Source of the DNA: Oscillospiraceae bacterium
GTDB lineage: Bacteria > Bacillota > Clostridia > Oscillospirales > Oscillospiraceae
Reading direction: 5' to 3'
NCBI GenBank assembly: GCA_017398625.1
Contig: JAFQFP010000028.1
Location: forward strand, 1 to 55,714
DNA length: 55,714 nucleotides
A model generated the notes under the pieces. It had not been told where the DNA came from. It did no database searches and saw nothing but the letters and a program-made list of their open reading frames with translations. Made by a program: the position numbers and the translations under genes. Shown here one piece after another: positions 1 to 9,704 of this stretch (position 1 is its first letter; every line of letters begins with the position of its first letter).

Positions 1-476
1 ACAGTTTCCATATCAAAGGCGGTGGAGGCATAAGCTGCCTGCTCGGCGGTGAGTCTGGTGTTGGCAAGATCATCGGTGTTGTAGCTGAAATTGTTCTGCG
101 CCGCCGCGCCGTAGTTGAGAAGATCTGCCATTAGGGTGAAGGAAGCAGCGTTTACCTCGCTCTTATACACCAGAACAGCGGCATCGGCAACGGTGGTCAC
201 AAACTCATTGCTGACAGCATTGCCGTTAGCGTCATAAACGGTGACGGTGATCTCGTCGGTCATTTCCTTGGCGGCAATGCCGTTGAAGCCCACACGGTAC
301 ATAGTGCCGTAGTAGTTCTCCCAATCCGTTGCCGCAACGGTCTTGGTGACCTCTCTGCCGTCGGCATAGGACTTGACGATCTCCATGGTGTAGCTTGCGT
401 CGTAGTTTTCCGCCATCACATACAGATACAAGGTGATGTCGTTGTTCAGCGCAAGGTTCACACCGGCAATACTGAA
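1..476. repeat. Long direct repeat, copy A (C-terminal domain DNA)
   Basis: This stretch aligns with 15933-16408 at an offset of 15932 with only scattered single-base differences, most of them silent. It codes for the C-terminal domain of the LRR protein. The match ends where the LRR region begins, so the shared unit is the domain and not the whole gene. Confidence 0.9.
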
Positions 477-2582
477 TAATTCAACACACTGATAATGGAT
501 CGTTGCGTTGGTGAGGGCTTCGTTGCCATCATCAATATAGATGTCGTCCCATTGATCGGCTGTGCCGCTGTAATATACATCTGTCAGACTTCTACAATTC
601 GAAAACGCATCATAGTCAATACTGGTCACGCTATCCGGGATGGTGATGCCGGTCAGCCCGGTACAGCCGGAGAACGCCCAACCGCCAATGCTGGTCACGC
701 TGTCCGGGATGGTGATGCCGGTCAGCCCGGTGCAGTCGGAGAACGCGCCCCAACCAATACTGGTCACACTGTCCGGGATGGTGATGCCGGTCAACCCGGT
801 GCAGCCGTAGAACGCATAATTGCCAATGCTGGTCACGCTCTCCGGAATGGTGATGCCGGTCAGCCCGGTGCAGCCGTAGAACACAGAACCACCAATGCTG
901 GTCACATTGTCCGGGATGGAAACGCCGGTCAGACTGCTGCAATTATAGAACGCATAACTGCCAATACTGGTCACGCTGTCCGGGATGGTGATGCCGGTCA
1001 GCCCGGTGCAATCACGGAACGCATAATCGCCGATGCTGGTCACGCTGTTACCCATGGTGATGCTGGTCAGCCCGGCGCAGCTGGAGAACGCAGCATAGCC
1101 AATGCTGGTCACGCTGTCCGGGATGGTGACGCCGGTCAGCCCGGTGCAGCCGGAGAACGCATAACTGCCGATGCTGGTCACGCTGCCACCGATGGTGATG
1201 CCGGTCAGCCCGGCGCAGCGGTAGAACGCATAACTGCCAATACTGGTCACGCTGTCCGGGATGGTAATGCTGGTCAGCCCGGCGCAGCCGGAGAACGCAC
1301 GGTCCGGAATCGATGTGACTGTGTCATCCAAAACAACATGGGTCACTTCGTTGCCGTTTTTGTCCACAATGTGTAATGCATCTGCATAATACACGGGATT
1401 CGAATAGGAATTGCCAAAGCTGATCTTGCACCATGCGCTGGGATCGGTAATATACACATCCGTCAGACTGCTGCAATTATAGAACGCATAACTGCCAATG
1501 CTGGTCACGCTGTCTCCGATGGTGATGCTCGTCAGCCCGGTGCAATCACAGAACGCAAAATCACCAATGTAAGTCACGCTATCCGGGATGGTGATACTGG
1601 TCAGTCCGGTGCAGCCTTCGAACACAGACCAACCAATACTGGTCACGCTGTCCGGGAGGGTGATGCTTGTCAGACTGCTGCAATTATAGAACGCATCGTC
1701 GCCAATGCTGGTCACGCTATCCGGAATGGTGATGCTGGTCAGCCCGGTACAGTGGGAGAACGCACGGTCCGGAATCGATGTGACTGTGTCATCCAAAACC
1801 ACCTGCGTCACTTCGTTGCCGTTTTTGTCCACAATATGTAATGCATCTGCATAATACACGGGATTCGAAGAAGAATTGCCGAAGCTGATCTTGCACCATG
1901 CGCTGGGATCGGTAATATACACATCCGTCAGACTGCTGCAATTACAGAACGCATAATCGCCAATGCCGGTCACGCTGTCCGGGATGGTGATGCCGGTCAG
2001 CCCGGTGCAACCGTAGAACGCATGACTACCAATGCTAGTCACGCTGTTACCGATGGTGATGCCGGTCAGCCCGGTGCAGCCCTCAAACGCATAACTGCCA
2101 ATACTGGTCACGCTCTCCGGGATGGTGATGCTGGTCAGCCCGGTGCAGCCCTCAAACTCAGACCTGCCAATACTGGTCACGCTGTTACCGATGGTGATGC
2201 CGGTCAGCCCGGTGCAATTATAGAACGCATAACTGCCAATACTGGTCACGCTGTCCGGGATGGTGATGCTGGTCAGCCCGGTGCAGCCGGAGAACGTATA
2301 ACTGCCAATGCTGGTCACGCTGTCCGGGATGGTGATGCTGGTCAGCCCGGTGCAAACCCAGAACGCATAATTGCCAATGCTGGTAACGGGATAGCCCCCG
2401 ATGGTATCCGGAATCACAAGCTCACCGGAGGCGGTGGAACCGCAATCAGTGATGGTCACCTTACCGTTGGAGATGCTATAGGTCAAAGACCCATAGGTTG
2501 CCGCCTTAGATTCTACGGGCAGCAGGAACAGACAGCCCACCAGCAGCACCATGCTCAAAATCACGGAACAAAGCTTTTTCAT
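1..2582 (-). CDS. BspA-type leucine-rich-repeat secreted protein (3' end outside window)
   Basis: Secreted repeat protein; the first 860 codons are in the window and no stop is reached. The start ATG at 2582 follows an AGGAGG site. The product opens with a signal peptide (MKKLCSVILSMVLLVG), then about 23-residue repeats of the form LTSITIPDSVTSIGSYAF..C (TpLRR/BspA family, LRR_5). From about residue 700 the repeats stop and a C-terminal domain begins (FSIAGVNLALNNDITLYLY..., ...EMTDEITVTVYDANGN...), which also occurs in the protein encoded at 15530-18007. BspA repeats are known in surface proteins of gut and oral bacteria that bind host or bacterial ligands; the ligand here is unknown. Antisense frames read as collagen-like GDAGQPG repeats but are shadows of the LRR code. 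The function class is firm, the specific role is not. Confidence 0.9.
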   Translation of the reverse strand, partial: MKKLCSVILSMVLLVGCLFLLPVESKAATYGSLTYSISNGKVTITDCGSTASGELVIPDTIGGYPVTSIGNYAFWVCTGLTSITIPDSVTSIGSYTFSGCTGLTSITIPDSVTSIGSYAFYNCTGLTGITIGNSVTSIGRSEFEGCTGLTSITIPESVTSIGSYAFEGCTGLTGITIGNSVTSIGSHAFYGCTGLTGITIPDSVTGIGDYAFCNCSSLTDVYITDPSAWCKISFGNSSSNPVYYADALHIVDKNGNEVTQVVLDDTVTSIPDRAFSHCTGLTSITIPDSVTSIGDDAFYNCSSLTSITLPDSVTSIGWSVFEGCTGLTSITIPDSVTYIGDFAFCDCTGLTSITIGDSVTSIGSYAFYNCSSLTDVYITDPSAWCKISFGNSYSNPVYYADALHIVDKNGNEVTHVVLDDTVTSIPDRAFSGCAGLTSITIPDSVTSIGSYAFYRCAGLTGITIGGSVTSIGSYAFSGCTGLTGVTIPDSVTSIGYAAFSSCAGLTSITMGNSVTSIGDYAFRDCTGLTGITIPDSVTSIGSYAFYNCSSLTGVSIPDNVTSIGGSVFYGCTGLTGITIPESVTSIGNYAFYGCTGLTGITIPDSVTSIGWGAFSDCTGLTGITIPDSVTSIGGWAFSGCTGLTGITIPDSVTSIDYDAFSNCRSLTDVYYSGTADQWDDIYIDDGNEALTNATIHYQCVELFSIAGVNLALNNDITLYLYVMAENYDASYTMEIVKSYADGREVTKTVAATDWENYYGTMYRVGFNGIAAKEMTDEITVTVYDANGNAVSNEFVTTVADAAVLVYKSEVNAASFTLMADLLNYGAAAQNNFSYNTDDLANTRLTAEQAAYASTAFDMET
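1301..1943. repeat. Internal 465-bp-period duplication in the LRR gene
   Basis: The segment from ggtccggaatcgatgtgac at 1301 reappears at 1766, almost base for base, through to about 1478/1943. It encodes a non-LRR insert (DVYITDPSAWCKISFGNS, then YYADALHIVDKNG) that interrupts the repeats twice. This is an intragenic duplication of an insert plus several LRRs. Confidence 0.8.
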
Positions 2583-2695
2583 GGATATTCCTCCTCAGCA
2601 TTTTTTCTCTCTCCCTCCGTCAAAAATCAATAGATTTTTGCCACCTTCCTCACCAGAGGGAGGCTATTTTCTGCGGGCAGGCGTTTACCCGCCTT

Positions 2696-4398
<1,703 letters not shown>

Positions 4399-4410
4399 GG
4401 TGATCTCCTT

Positions 4411-5217
4411 TCACTGTGGTTGCTTCAGTGTTTCATAGGCGGCACACAGATCGTGATCTGCCACCGCCCAAAGCTTTTCAATGCCGTGGGCACATTCCTT
4501 GGCATCGCACAGCCGCACCTCGGCATCGCCCAGCTTTCCTAAGCGGACAGCGCCAACGCGCAGCAGATAGGGCTCGTAATTGTCAAAAAAGTGGGACATG
4601 CTTCTTAAATGCCGGGTCACGGGTCTTTCTGTCACCGTGCCGTCATAGTCCCGCAGGAATAGCCTTGTGGGTTGGGGCTGCAGGCGGTCGGGAATGTCCA
4701 GATATTCGTCCACCGCGTGGAAGAAGGTATTTCTGGCATGGGTCACGCCGATGAGCAGGATCTTCCCGTTCTCGCCGTAGAGTCTTCCAAAGCTCCCATC
4801 CACCGGCGCAGGAGTCACAGCCGCATCGTCCCCGGCAACATATTCCGCTGCCCGCTTTCCAAAGGCTACTACCGAATGGGTGGGATGCCGGGAGCGCAGG
4901 CAGGTCCCATCCTGTGCATCATAGGCCGCCGCTGCCAGCTCCACCGCCACGGTGGGCACCGCCCCGATGCAGGGCATGGTGCTGCGCATATCCATCACAT
5001 CCCCGTCCTCCCGGACATTCGCCCATGTGTGGGCAGGGATCAGCAGCAGCCCCTCCGGCAGACATTCCCGCAGGGCTTCGATGAGAATGTGGGCAGCGGT
5101 TTTATCCGCCGCCTCGACAGCGCCCAAAGAGCGCAGGGAGGTATGCACCATCACCGTATCGCTAATTTCGATCCCCAGTGCCTTGATCTGCCGGATCAGC
5201 TCCTGTTTCGTCAGCAT
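4411..5217 (-). CDS. AAC(3)-family (YokD-like) N-acetyltransferase
   Basis: A 268-residue acetyl-CoA-dependent N-acetyltransferase of the antibiotic-NAT (AAC(3)/YokD) family. Visible signatures are MVHTSLRSLGAV near the N-terminus, the SRHPTHSVVAFGKRA stretch around residue 108, FGRLY and ILLIGVTHARNTFFHAVDE. Family members acetylate the 3-amino group of aminoglycosides, but many chromosomal members such as YokD have no proven antibiotic substrate, so resistance is not implied. The ATG lies just after the stop of the PH-domain gene, and the FTR-like gene follows. Confidence 0.85.
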   Translation of the reverse strand: MLTKQELIRQIKALGIEISDTVMVHTSLRSLGAVEAADKTAAHILIEALRECLPEGLLLIPAHTWANVREDGDVMDMRSTMPCIGAVPTVAVELAAAAYDAQDGTCLRSRHPTHSVVAFGKRAAEYVAGDDAAVTPAPVDGSFGRLYGENGKILLIGVTHARNTFFHAVDEYLDIPDRLQPQPTRLFLRDYDGTVTERPVTRHLRSMSHFFDNYEPYLLRVGAVRLGKLGDAEVRLCDAKECAHGIEKLWAVADHDLCAAYETLKQPQ

Positions 5218-5218
5218 A

Positions 5219-5752
5219 TCAGTTCTCCCTCGCGCTGTACAAAAGCTGCTGCACCCGGGCTACCTGCGCCACATTTTCTATTAGAAACACACCGTAGGGA
5301 TTCCCGGAAAGATCGTAGCTCTGTCTGCCGTAATAGCCTTCCGCGCCGATCCGAATAGTGCCGCAACCGTTACTGTGCACCGTAACATGGATTGCGGCCT
5401 TGGTATGATCCTGAATATCGATCTTCTGTCCCCGCTTGCGGATGATCTTCCGGTTGGTGATCACATACTGTGTTTGCTTACGCATATGTGCCGTCCAGAG
5501 AAACCTACCAAACACCAGATACAAGCCCATCACCACAAAGGGTATGCCAAACAGAGCAAAAAACACCGGAGCACCACTGACCAGCACAGACACAAACCAG
5601 AAAACGGCAAATCCGCACCATACAATACTGAAAGGGATCATAAAGGCATCCCTTCCTGTCACCAAATTCCCCTGTTCCGGCTTTCCCCGCCACAGGATCT
5701 GCTCACCGGGTGTGATATAGGGATTGGCGAAGCTGTAATCCTCATAGCTCAT
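5219..5752 (-). CDS. Bacterial PH-domain membrane protein
   Basis: A 177-residue protein. The N-terminal part contains GEQILWRGKPEQGN, a motif common at the start of bacterial PH-like (bPH/DUF304-type) proteins. Two hydrophobic helices follow (about residues 38-58 and 62-82), then a soluble beta-rich tail with QYVITNRKIIRKRGQKIDIQ. The start at 5752 follows AAGGAG. The function is not known; such proteins sit in the cytoplasmic membrane. It is placed between the larger membrane protein and the acetyltransferase gene in the same leftward group. Confidence 0.7.
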   Translation of the reverse strand: MSYEDYSFANPYITPGEQILWRGKPEQGNLVTGRDAFMIPFSIVWCGFAVFWFVSVLVSGAPVFFALFGIPFVVMGLYLVFGRFLWTAHMRKQTQYVITNRKIIRKRGQKIDIQDHTKAAIHVTVHSNGCGTIRIGAEGYYGRQSYDLSGNPYGVFLIENVAQVARVQQLLYSAREN

Positions 5753-5767
5753 CGTTTCTGCTCCTTA

Positions 5768-6643
5768 TTAAGCCGCGTCAAAGGAAACGCTCTCTGCCCA
5801 ACGGAAGATATCATCCTCATACTCGGAATAGTCCTCTGTCTCCACGGCAAACTGCACCAGCCAGAAAGCATCGGTGCCCTTATACAAACAGGACACATAG
5901 CGGTACTGCTCGTTGACCTCGGTATTGTCATAATCGTATGTAAAATAGGTAATGCCGTCCTTTTCCAGCAGGCTGCGGTCAGTCATTCCGTTAGCCTGCA
6001 GCACAAGCTGGCCGTATTCCTGCAGGGTATAGTTCTCCAGCCCCTCCATGAGAGAAAAGGATTCCTTAAGTCCCAGCACTACCGCATCCTTGGAGGCATA
6101 CCCCACAGTAAAGCCGGCAGCATCCTTCATCTCCGAAAACGCCTTGGTCAGTGTGATCTGCAGTCCCTCACAGGAAAAGGTCTTGGGATCGTTGCTTTTT
6201 GCGCCAAGGATGGCAGAAGTGGAAAGCCAGCCCACCAAAGCGCCGATCAGCGCCGCAACAGCAACGATCACCACTGCCACAGTGCTCTTTTTCTTTCTGG
6301 ATCTCTGCTTTTCCGGGTCGTTCTCGTTGCCGTCAAAAACAAAGGCATTGCTGCCCAAGCTGAACCGGCACTGCCCGGACAGGCTTACATCCTCCTGCCC
6401 CGCGGGAACGGTGTAAGAATCATTGCAATAGTTCTTGCTCAGCTTGTCCGCGATAACAAATACCTTCGCCTGTTCCCCGGTGACAGCAAAGGCCTTTTCC
6501 TCACCGTTTTTCAAAGTCCCCAGCTTTCGGCAGGGTGTCCCCTCGATCTCCAATTCTGCGCTGACAGCATCCTCAATGTATACATGCACCTTCGCGGCGC
6601 AGCCTACAAAGCTCTTGTTTCGCTTAACGGTCAGATTCCTCAT
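5768..6643 (-). CDS. Single-pass membrane protein of unknown function
   Basis: A 291-residue protein I do not recognise. Residues 1-105 look like a small beta-rich cytoplasmic domain. A basic stretch (KQRSRKKK) precedes one transmembrane helix at about 121-145 (STVAVVIVAVAALIGALVG), and the outer part (about 150-291) resembles extracytoplasmic sensor or lipoprotein-like domains. The start at 6643 has AAGGAG upstream and a TTGCGA-17-TATAAT promoter. It is the first gene of the leftward group that ends with glpK. Confidence 0.65.
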   Translation of the reverse strand: MRNLTVKRNKSFVGCAAKVHVYIEDAVSAELEIEGTPCRKLGTLKNGEEKAFAVTGEQAKVFVIADKLSKNYCNDSYTVPAGQEDVSLSGQCRFSLGSNAFVFDGNENDPEKQRSRKKKSTVAVVIVAVAALIGALVGWLSTSAILGAKSNDPKTFSCEGLQITLTKAFSEMKDAAGFTVGYASKDAVVLGLKESFSLMEGLENYTLQEYGQLVLQANGMTDRSLLEKDGITYFTYDYDNTEVNEQYRYVSCLYKGTDAFWLVQFAVETEDYSEYEDDIFRWAESVSFDAA

Positions 6644-6675
6644 GATCTAGCTCTCCTTTTAATTTGGATAATCGG

Positions 6676-6704
6676 ATTATACTACATTTCCTCCCGGTTC
6701 GCAA
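6676..6704 (-). promoter_or_regulatory. Sigma-A promoter for the leftward glpK group
   Basis: Reading leftward: -35 TTGCGA (6704-6699), 17-bp spacer, -10 TATAAT (6681-6676), about 33 bp before the start at 6643. Confidence 0.75.
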
Positions 6705-6901
6705 CAGCTTGCCCCACATTCCCAAAAAATTCCCACCCCTGCGCCACGGATCGCCCGTGGAGAAAAAGCAGGTAGCAATCCGCCCGGCTCTGTGGTAAAA
6801 TACAAATATCAAATCAACAAAAACCGCTTTCCGTGTCGTTCCGTTTTACAAAGCCACCGGATAAAATGAAGCTGTGATCAATCATTTGGAGGTTTTATAA
6901 A

Positions 6902-7258
6902 ATGAACACAGACAAGATCTTCGCAGAAACACTGGCAAACGAGTACGCGCCCAAAAGCGCATCCAAAGTGGTCGCGCTGAAAAAGCTTGACCGCAAGGCT
7001 AAGAATCCTGCCAACATCTTCACCTATTCCTTCGGCATCATCATGTGTCTGGTCTTCGGAACCGGTATGTGCCTTGCCATGCAGGTGATCGGTCCCGCCA
7101 CCACCGCCTCCTTTATTTTTGGTATCGTGGTCGGCTTGGTGGGTATCGTAGGAATGTCCGTCAATTACTCCATCTACAAGAAGCTGCTGGAAAAGGGCAA
7201 ACAGAAATACGCCTTCGAGATCATGGAGCTCGCCAAAGAGATCTGCGAGGCAGAATGA
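6902..7258 (+). CDS. Small two-helix membrane protein of unknown function
   Basis: A 118-residue protein with a good GGAGG site upstream. It has a charged N-terminus, two hydrophobic helices (about residues 38-60 and 66-88) and a charged, helical C-terminus. I do not recognise the family. It lies 21 nt before a TetR-type regulator and may be its target or co-transcribed with it. Confidence 0.65.
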   Translation: MNTDKIFAETLANEYAPKSASKVVALKKLDRKAKNPANIFTYSFGIIMCLVFGTGMCLAMQVIGPATTASFIFGIVVGLVGIVGMSVNYSIYKKLLEKGKQKYAFEIMELAKEICEAE

Positions 7259-7279
7259 CCGTGAAAGGAGCAAAGCAGG

Positions 7280-7876
7280 GTGAATAAAGCAGAAAGTAAG
7301 TATTTTCATACCGCAGTAAAAATGGACGAAGCCCTGCTTTCTCTTCTGGAAAGAAAGGATTTTCAGTACATCACTGTTAAAGAGATCTGCGGTGCCGCGG
7401 GGGTCAACCGTTCCACCTTTTATCTGCATTACGAAACACTAGAAGATCTTCTTGGGGAAACGGTCGAATATGTCTTAAATAAATTCCGCGAGAAATTTGA
7501 CTCCCACCGACAATTATCCCCGGAGCAGATCTTCACCATGCCCAAAGAGAAGCTGATCCTAATCACCCCGGAATATCTGATCCCCTATCTGGAGTTTGTG
7601 AAGGAAAACAAGCGTATTTTTGCTGTGACGGTATCCCAGCCTCAAACCATGCAGGCAAACAAAATCTTCAGCCGCTTCTTAAGTGATATCATCTATCCCA
7701 TCATGACACGGTTCGGGCTGAAAGAATACGAAATACATTATAAACTCACCTTTTACCTGCAGGGGATTGTTGCGGTAGTATGCCAGTGGGTCAAAAACGG
7801 TTTCCCGGAAGACGAAGACACCATAGCCGACCTACTGATACATTGCATTTTTCCAGAGGGAGGGCTGCTGCCATGA
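7280..7876 (+). CDS. TetR/AcrR-family transcriptional regulator
   Basis: A 198-residue regulator. The N-terminal helix-turn-helix is clear: FQYITVKEICGAAGVNRSTFYLHYETLEDLL (about residues 27-57). The C-terminal helical part would be the ligand and dimer domain and resembles the TetR_C_7/DhaS-type group. It starts with GTG at 7280, with AGGAG nine bases upstream. Its last codons overlap the next gene by ATGA, so the downstream membrane protein is translationally coupled and a likely target. The ligand is unknown. Confidence 0.88.
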   Translation: MNKAESKYFHTAVKMDEALLSLLERKDFQYITVKEICGAAGVNRSTFYLHYETLEDLLGETVEYVLNKFREKFDSHRQLSPEQIFTMPKEKLILITPEYLIPYLEFVKENKRIFAVTVSQPQTMQANKIFSRFLSDIIYPIMTRFGLKEYEIHYKLTFYLQGIVAVVCQWVKNGFPEDEDTIADLLIHCIFPEGGLLP

Positions 7877-8475
7877 TCCTTGAATCCTTAAGAAAAGACA
7901 AAGCCTACCGGCTGAATTTTACAACGATCACGAGCTTGACCCTCAACGGCATCTATGCCGTGGGTAATATCGCGCTGGGCGCTGTAAACGATTCCATCTG
8001 GTTTATTGCCTTGGGGGCGTTTTTTCTTGTGCTTTGCATCACGCGGGGTGTATGTCTCAGCGCTTTGCACAGCAAAAGCAGAAAGCGGGTATATGTGGGC
8101 AGGCTGAGCGGTCTTCTGCTGATCGTTTTATGCATCACGCTGATCTTCTCGGTGGTTTTAAGTGACCGGATGGATGTGGTCACGCCGATCCATGAGATCA
8201 TAATGATCGCCATTGCAGCCTTTACCACCGCAAAAACCATCACCGCCGTTGTAAACACCGTAAAAGCAAACAAAGCCGGAGATCCTATTCTGATCGCCCT
8301 TCGAAACATTAGCCTTGCCGATGCCGCCGCGTCCATTCTTTCCATGCAGCGGTCCATGCTTGTGTCTTTCGGAGAAATGCCGGTAGACACTGCCAAATTG
8401 ATGAACCTGCTGACCGGAATCGGAGTTTGTCTTTTCATATTTGCCCTTGGGATCCTATCGTATAAAACAAAATGA
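7873..8475 (+). CDS. Multi-pass membrane protein coupled to the TetR gene
   Basis: A 200-residue hydrophobic protein with about five or six membrane helices (for example TLNGIYAVGNIALGAV, FIALGAFFLVLCITRG, LLLIVLCITLIFSVVL and GIGVCLFIFALGIL). The ATG at 7873 overlaps the TetR stop (ATGA). No family recognised. It is followed by a terminator at 8480-8515. Confidence 0.75.
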   Translation: MILESLRKDKAYRLNFTTITSLTLNGIYAVGNIALGAVNDSIWFIALGAFFLVLCITRGVCLSALHSKSRKRVYVGRLSGLLLIVLCITLIFSVVLSDRMDVVTPIHEIIMIAIAAFTTAKTITAVVNTVKANKAGDPILIALRNISLADAAASILSMQRSMLVSFGEMPVDTAKLMNLLTGIGVCLFIFALGILSYKTK

Positions 8476-8479
8476 CTCC

Positions 8480-8515
8480 AAACCGTCTATGGTTTTCCGC
8501 CATGGGCGGTTTTTT
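8480..8515 (+). terminator. Rho-independent terminator
   Basis: A stem pairing AAACCGTCTATGG with CCATGGGCGGTTT (11 of 13 pairs), followed by a T run, directly after the membrane-protein gene. Confidence 0.75.
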
Positions 8516-8516
8516 G

Positions 8517-8545
8517 TTGCAGCTTTCTGCCGAAGTTGTTATAAT
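8517..8545 (+). promoter_or_regulatory. Promoter for sbcDC
   Basis: TTGCAG (8517-8522), 17-bp spacer, TATAAT (8540-8545); the sbcD start follows 22 bp later behind GGAGG. Confidence 0.75.
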
Positions 8546-8567
8546 AAAGAAAAATGGAGGTGTGCTT

Positions 8568-9704
8568 ATGAAGCTGATTCATCTTTCCGACCTGCATCTA
8601 GGCAAGCGGGTCAACGAGATCTCCATGATCGAGGATCAGGAATATATCCTGCATCAGATCATCGGCATCATTCAAAGCGAAAACGCCAATGCCGTACTGC
8701 TGTGCGGCGATATCTATGACAAGAGCGTCCCCTCTGCCGAGGCGGTAACCCTATTTGATGGATTTCTCAGCCGTTTGGCAAGGCTTGGAGTACAGGTGCT
8801 TGCCATCAGCGGCAACCACGACAGCCCGGAGCGGCTTGCCTTCGGCAGCCGTCTGATGGAGGGCGCAGGTATCCATATCTCCCCGGTATACAGCGGCAGC
8901 GTGACCCCGGTCACCCTGTGCGATGAACACGGTGAAGTGGACTTCTGGCTGCTGCCCTTCCTCAAGCCTGCCCATGTGAAGCGGTACTATCCCGACGAGA
9001 GCATCGAAAGCTATACCGATGCCCTGCGGGTCGCCACCAAAAAAATGCACATTGATCCAACCCGGCGGAATGTGCTGCTGACCCACCAGTTTGTCACCGG
9101 CGCCGCCACCTGTGAATCAGAGGAACTCAGTGTTGGCGGCAGCGACAATGTGGATGCCGCCGTATTTGCGGACTTTGACTATGTAGCGCTGGGACATATC
9201 CACGGTCCTCAGAATATCGGCTCCAACCGCATCCGCTACTGCGGCACACCGCTGAAATACTCCTTCTCCGAGGTAAGCCACTACAAGAGCGTCACCGTGG
9301 CAGAGCTGGGAGAAAAGGGCGCGCTGACCCTGCGTACCGCTCCGCTGACGCCTTTGCGGGATATGCGCCAGCTCCGGGGCAGCTTCGGAGAGCTTACCGC
9401 CAAGGCAGCTTGGGAGAATACCGCCACCGGAGACTATCTGCACTTGATCCTCACTGATGAGGAGGATATCCCCGAAGCCATCGGCAAGCTCCGCGTCCTC
9501 TATCCCAACATTATGAAGCTGACCTACGACAATACCCGTACCCGTGCCAGCCGGTTTATTGGCGGCGGGGAGGATGTGGAAAACAGGACGCCTCTGGAGC
9601 TGTTTGGGGCGCTGTACGAGGAGCAGAACAATCAGCCTATGAGCGAACAGCAGCGCCGATTTGTCGGCGAGCTGATCGAGCATATTTGGGAGGGGAAGGC
9701 ATGA
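8568..9704 (+). CDS. sbcD: Exonuclease subunit SbcD (Mre11 family)
   Basis: Nuclease subunit of the SbcCD complex, which processes double-strand ends and DNA hairpins. The 378-residue product has all calcineurin-type metal motifs: SDLHLGK, GDIYDKS, GNHDSPERL, THQFV and LGHIHGPQ. The start ATG at 8568 is set by GGAGG eight bases upstream; reading frames extend further up but lack a ribosome site. The stop overlaps the sbcC start (ATGA), typical for stoichiometric subunits. Confidence 0.96.
   Translation: MKLIHLSDLHLGKRVNEISMIEDQEYILHQIIGIIQSENANAVLLCGDIYDKSVPSAEAVTLFDGFLSRLARLGVQVLAISGNHDSPERLAFGSRLMEGAGIHISPVYSGSVTPVTLCDEHGEVDFWLLPFLKPAHVKRYYPDESIESYTDALRVATKKMHIDPTRRNVLLTHQFVTGAATCESEELSVGGSDNVDAAVFADFDYVALGHIHGPQNIGSNRIRYCGTPLKYSFSEVSHYKSVTVAELGEKGALTLRTAPLTPLRDMRQLRGSFGELTAKAAWENTATGDYLHLILTDEEDIPEAIGKLRVLYPNIMKLTYDNTRTRASRFIGGGEDVENRTPLELFGALYEEQNNQPMSEQQRRFVGELIEHIWEGKA

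Noticed and set aside
495-1376. Rightward collagen-like frame with GDAGQPG repeats (also 2022-2633)
   Set aside because: It is the antisense shadow of the LRR repeats; the leftward frame has a signal peptide, a ribosome site and family-specific repeats.
4411-5217. Acquired aminoglycoside-resistance gene
   Set aside because: It sits in an ordinary chromosomal operon without mobile signals; the family is broad and the substrate unproven.
9686-9700. Upstream start for sbcC
   Set aside because: It would lie inside sbcD and lacks a ribosome site; the ATGA overlap at 9701 fits coupling.
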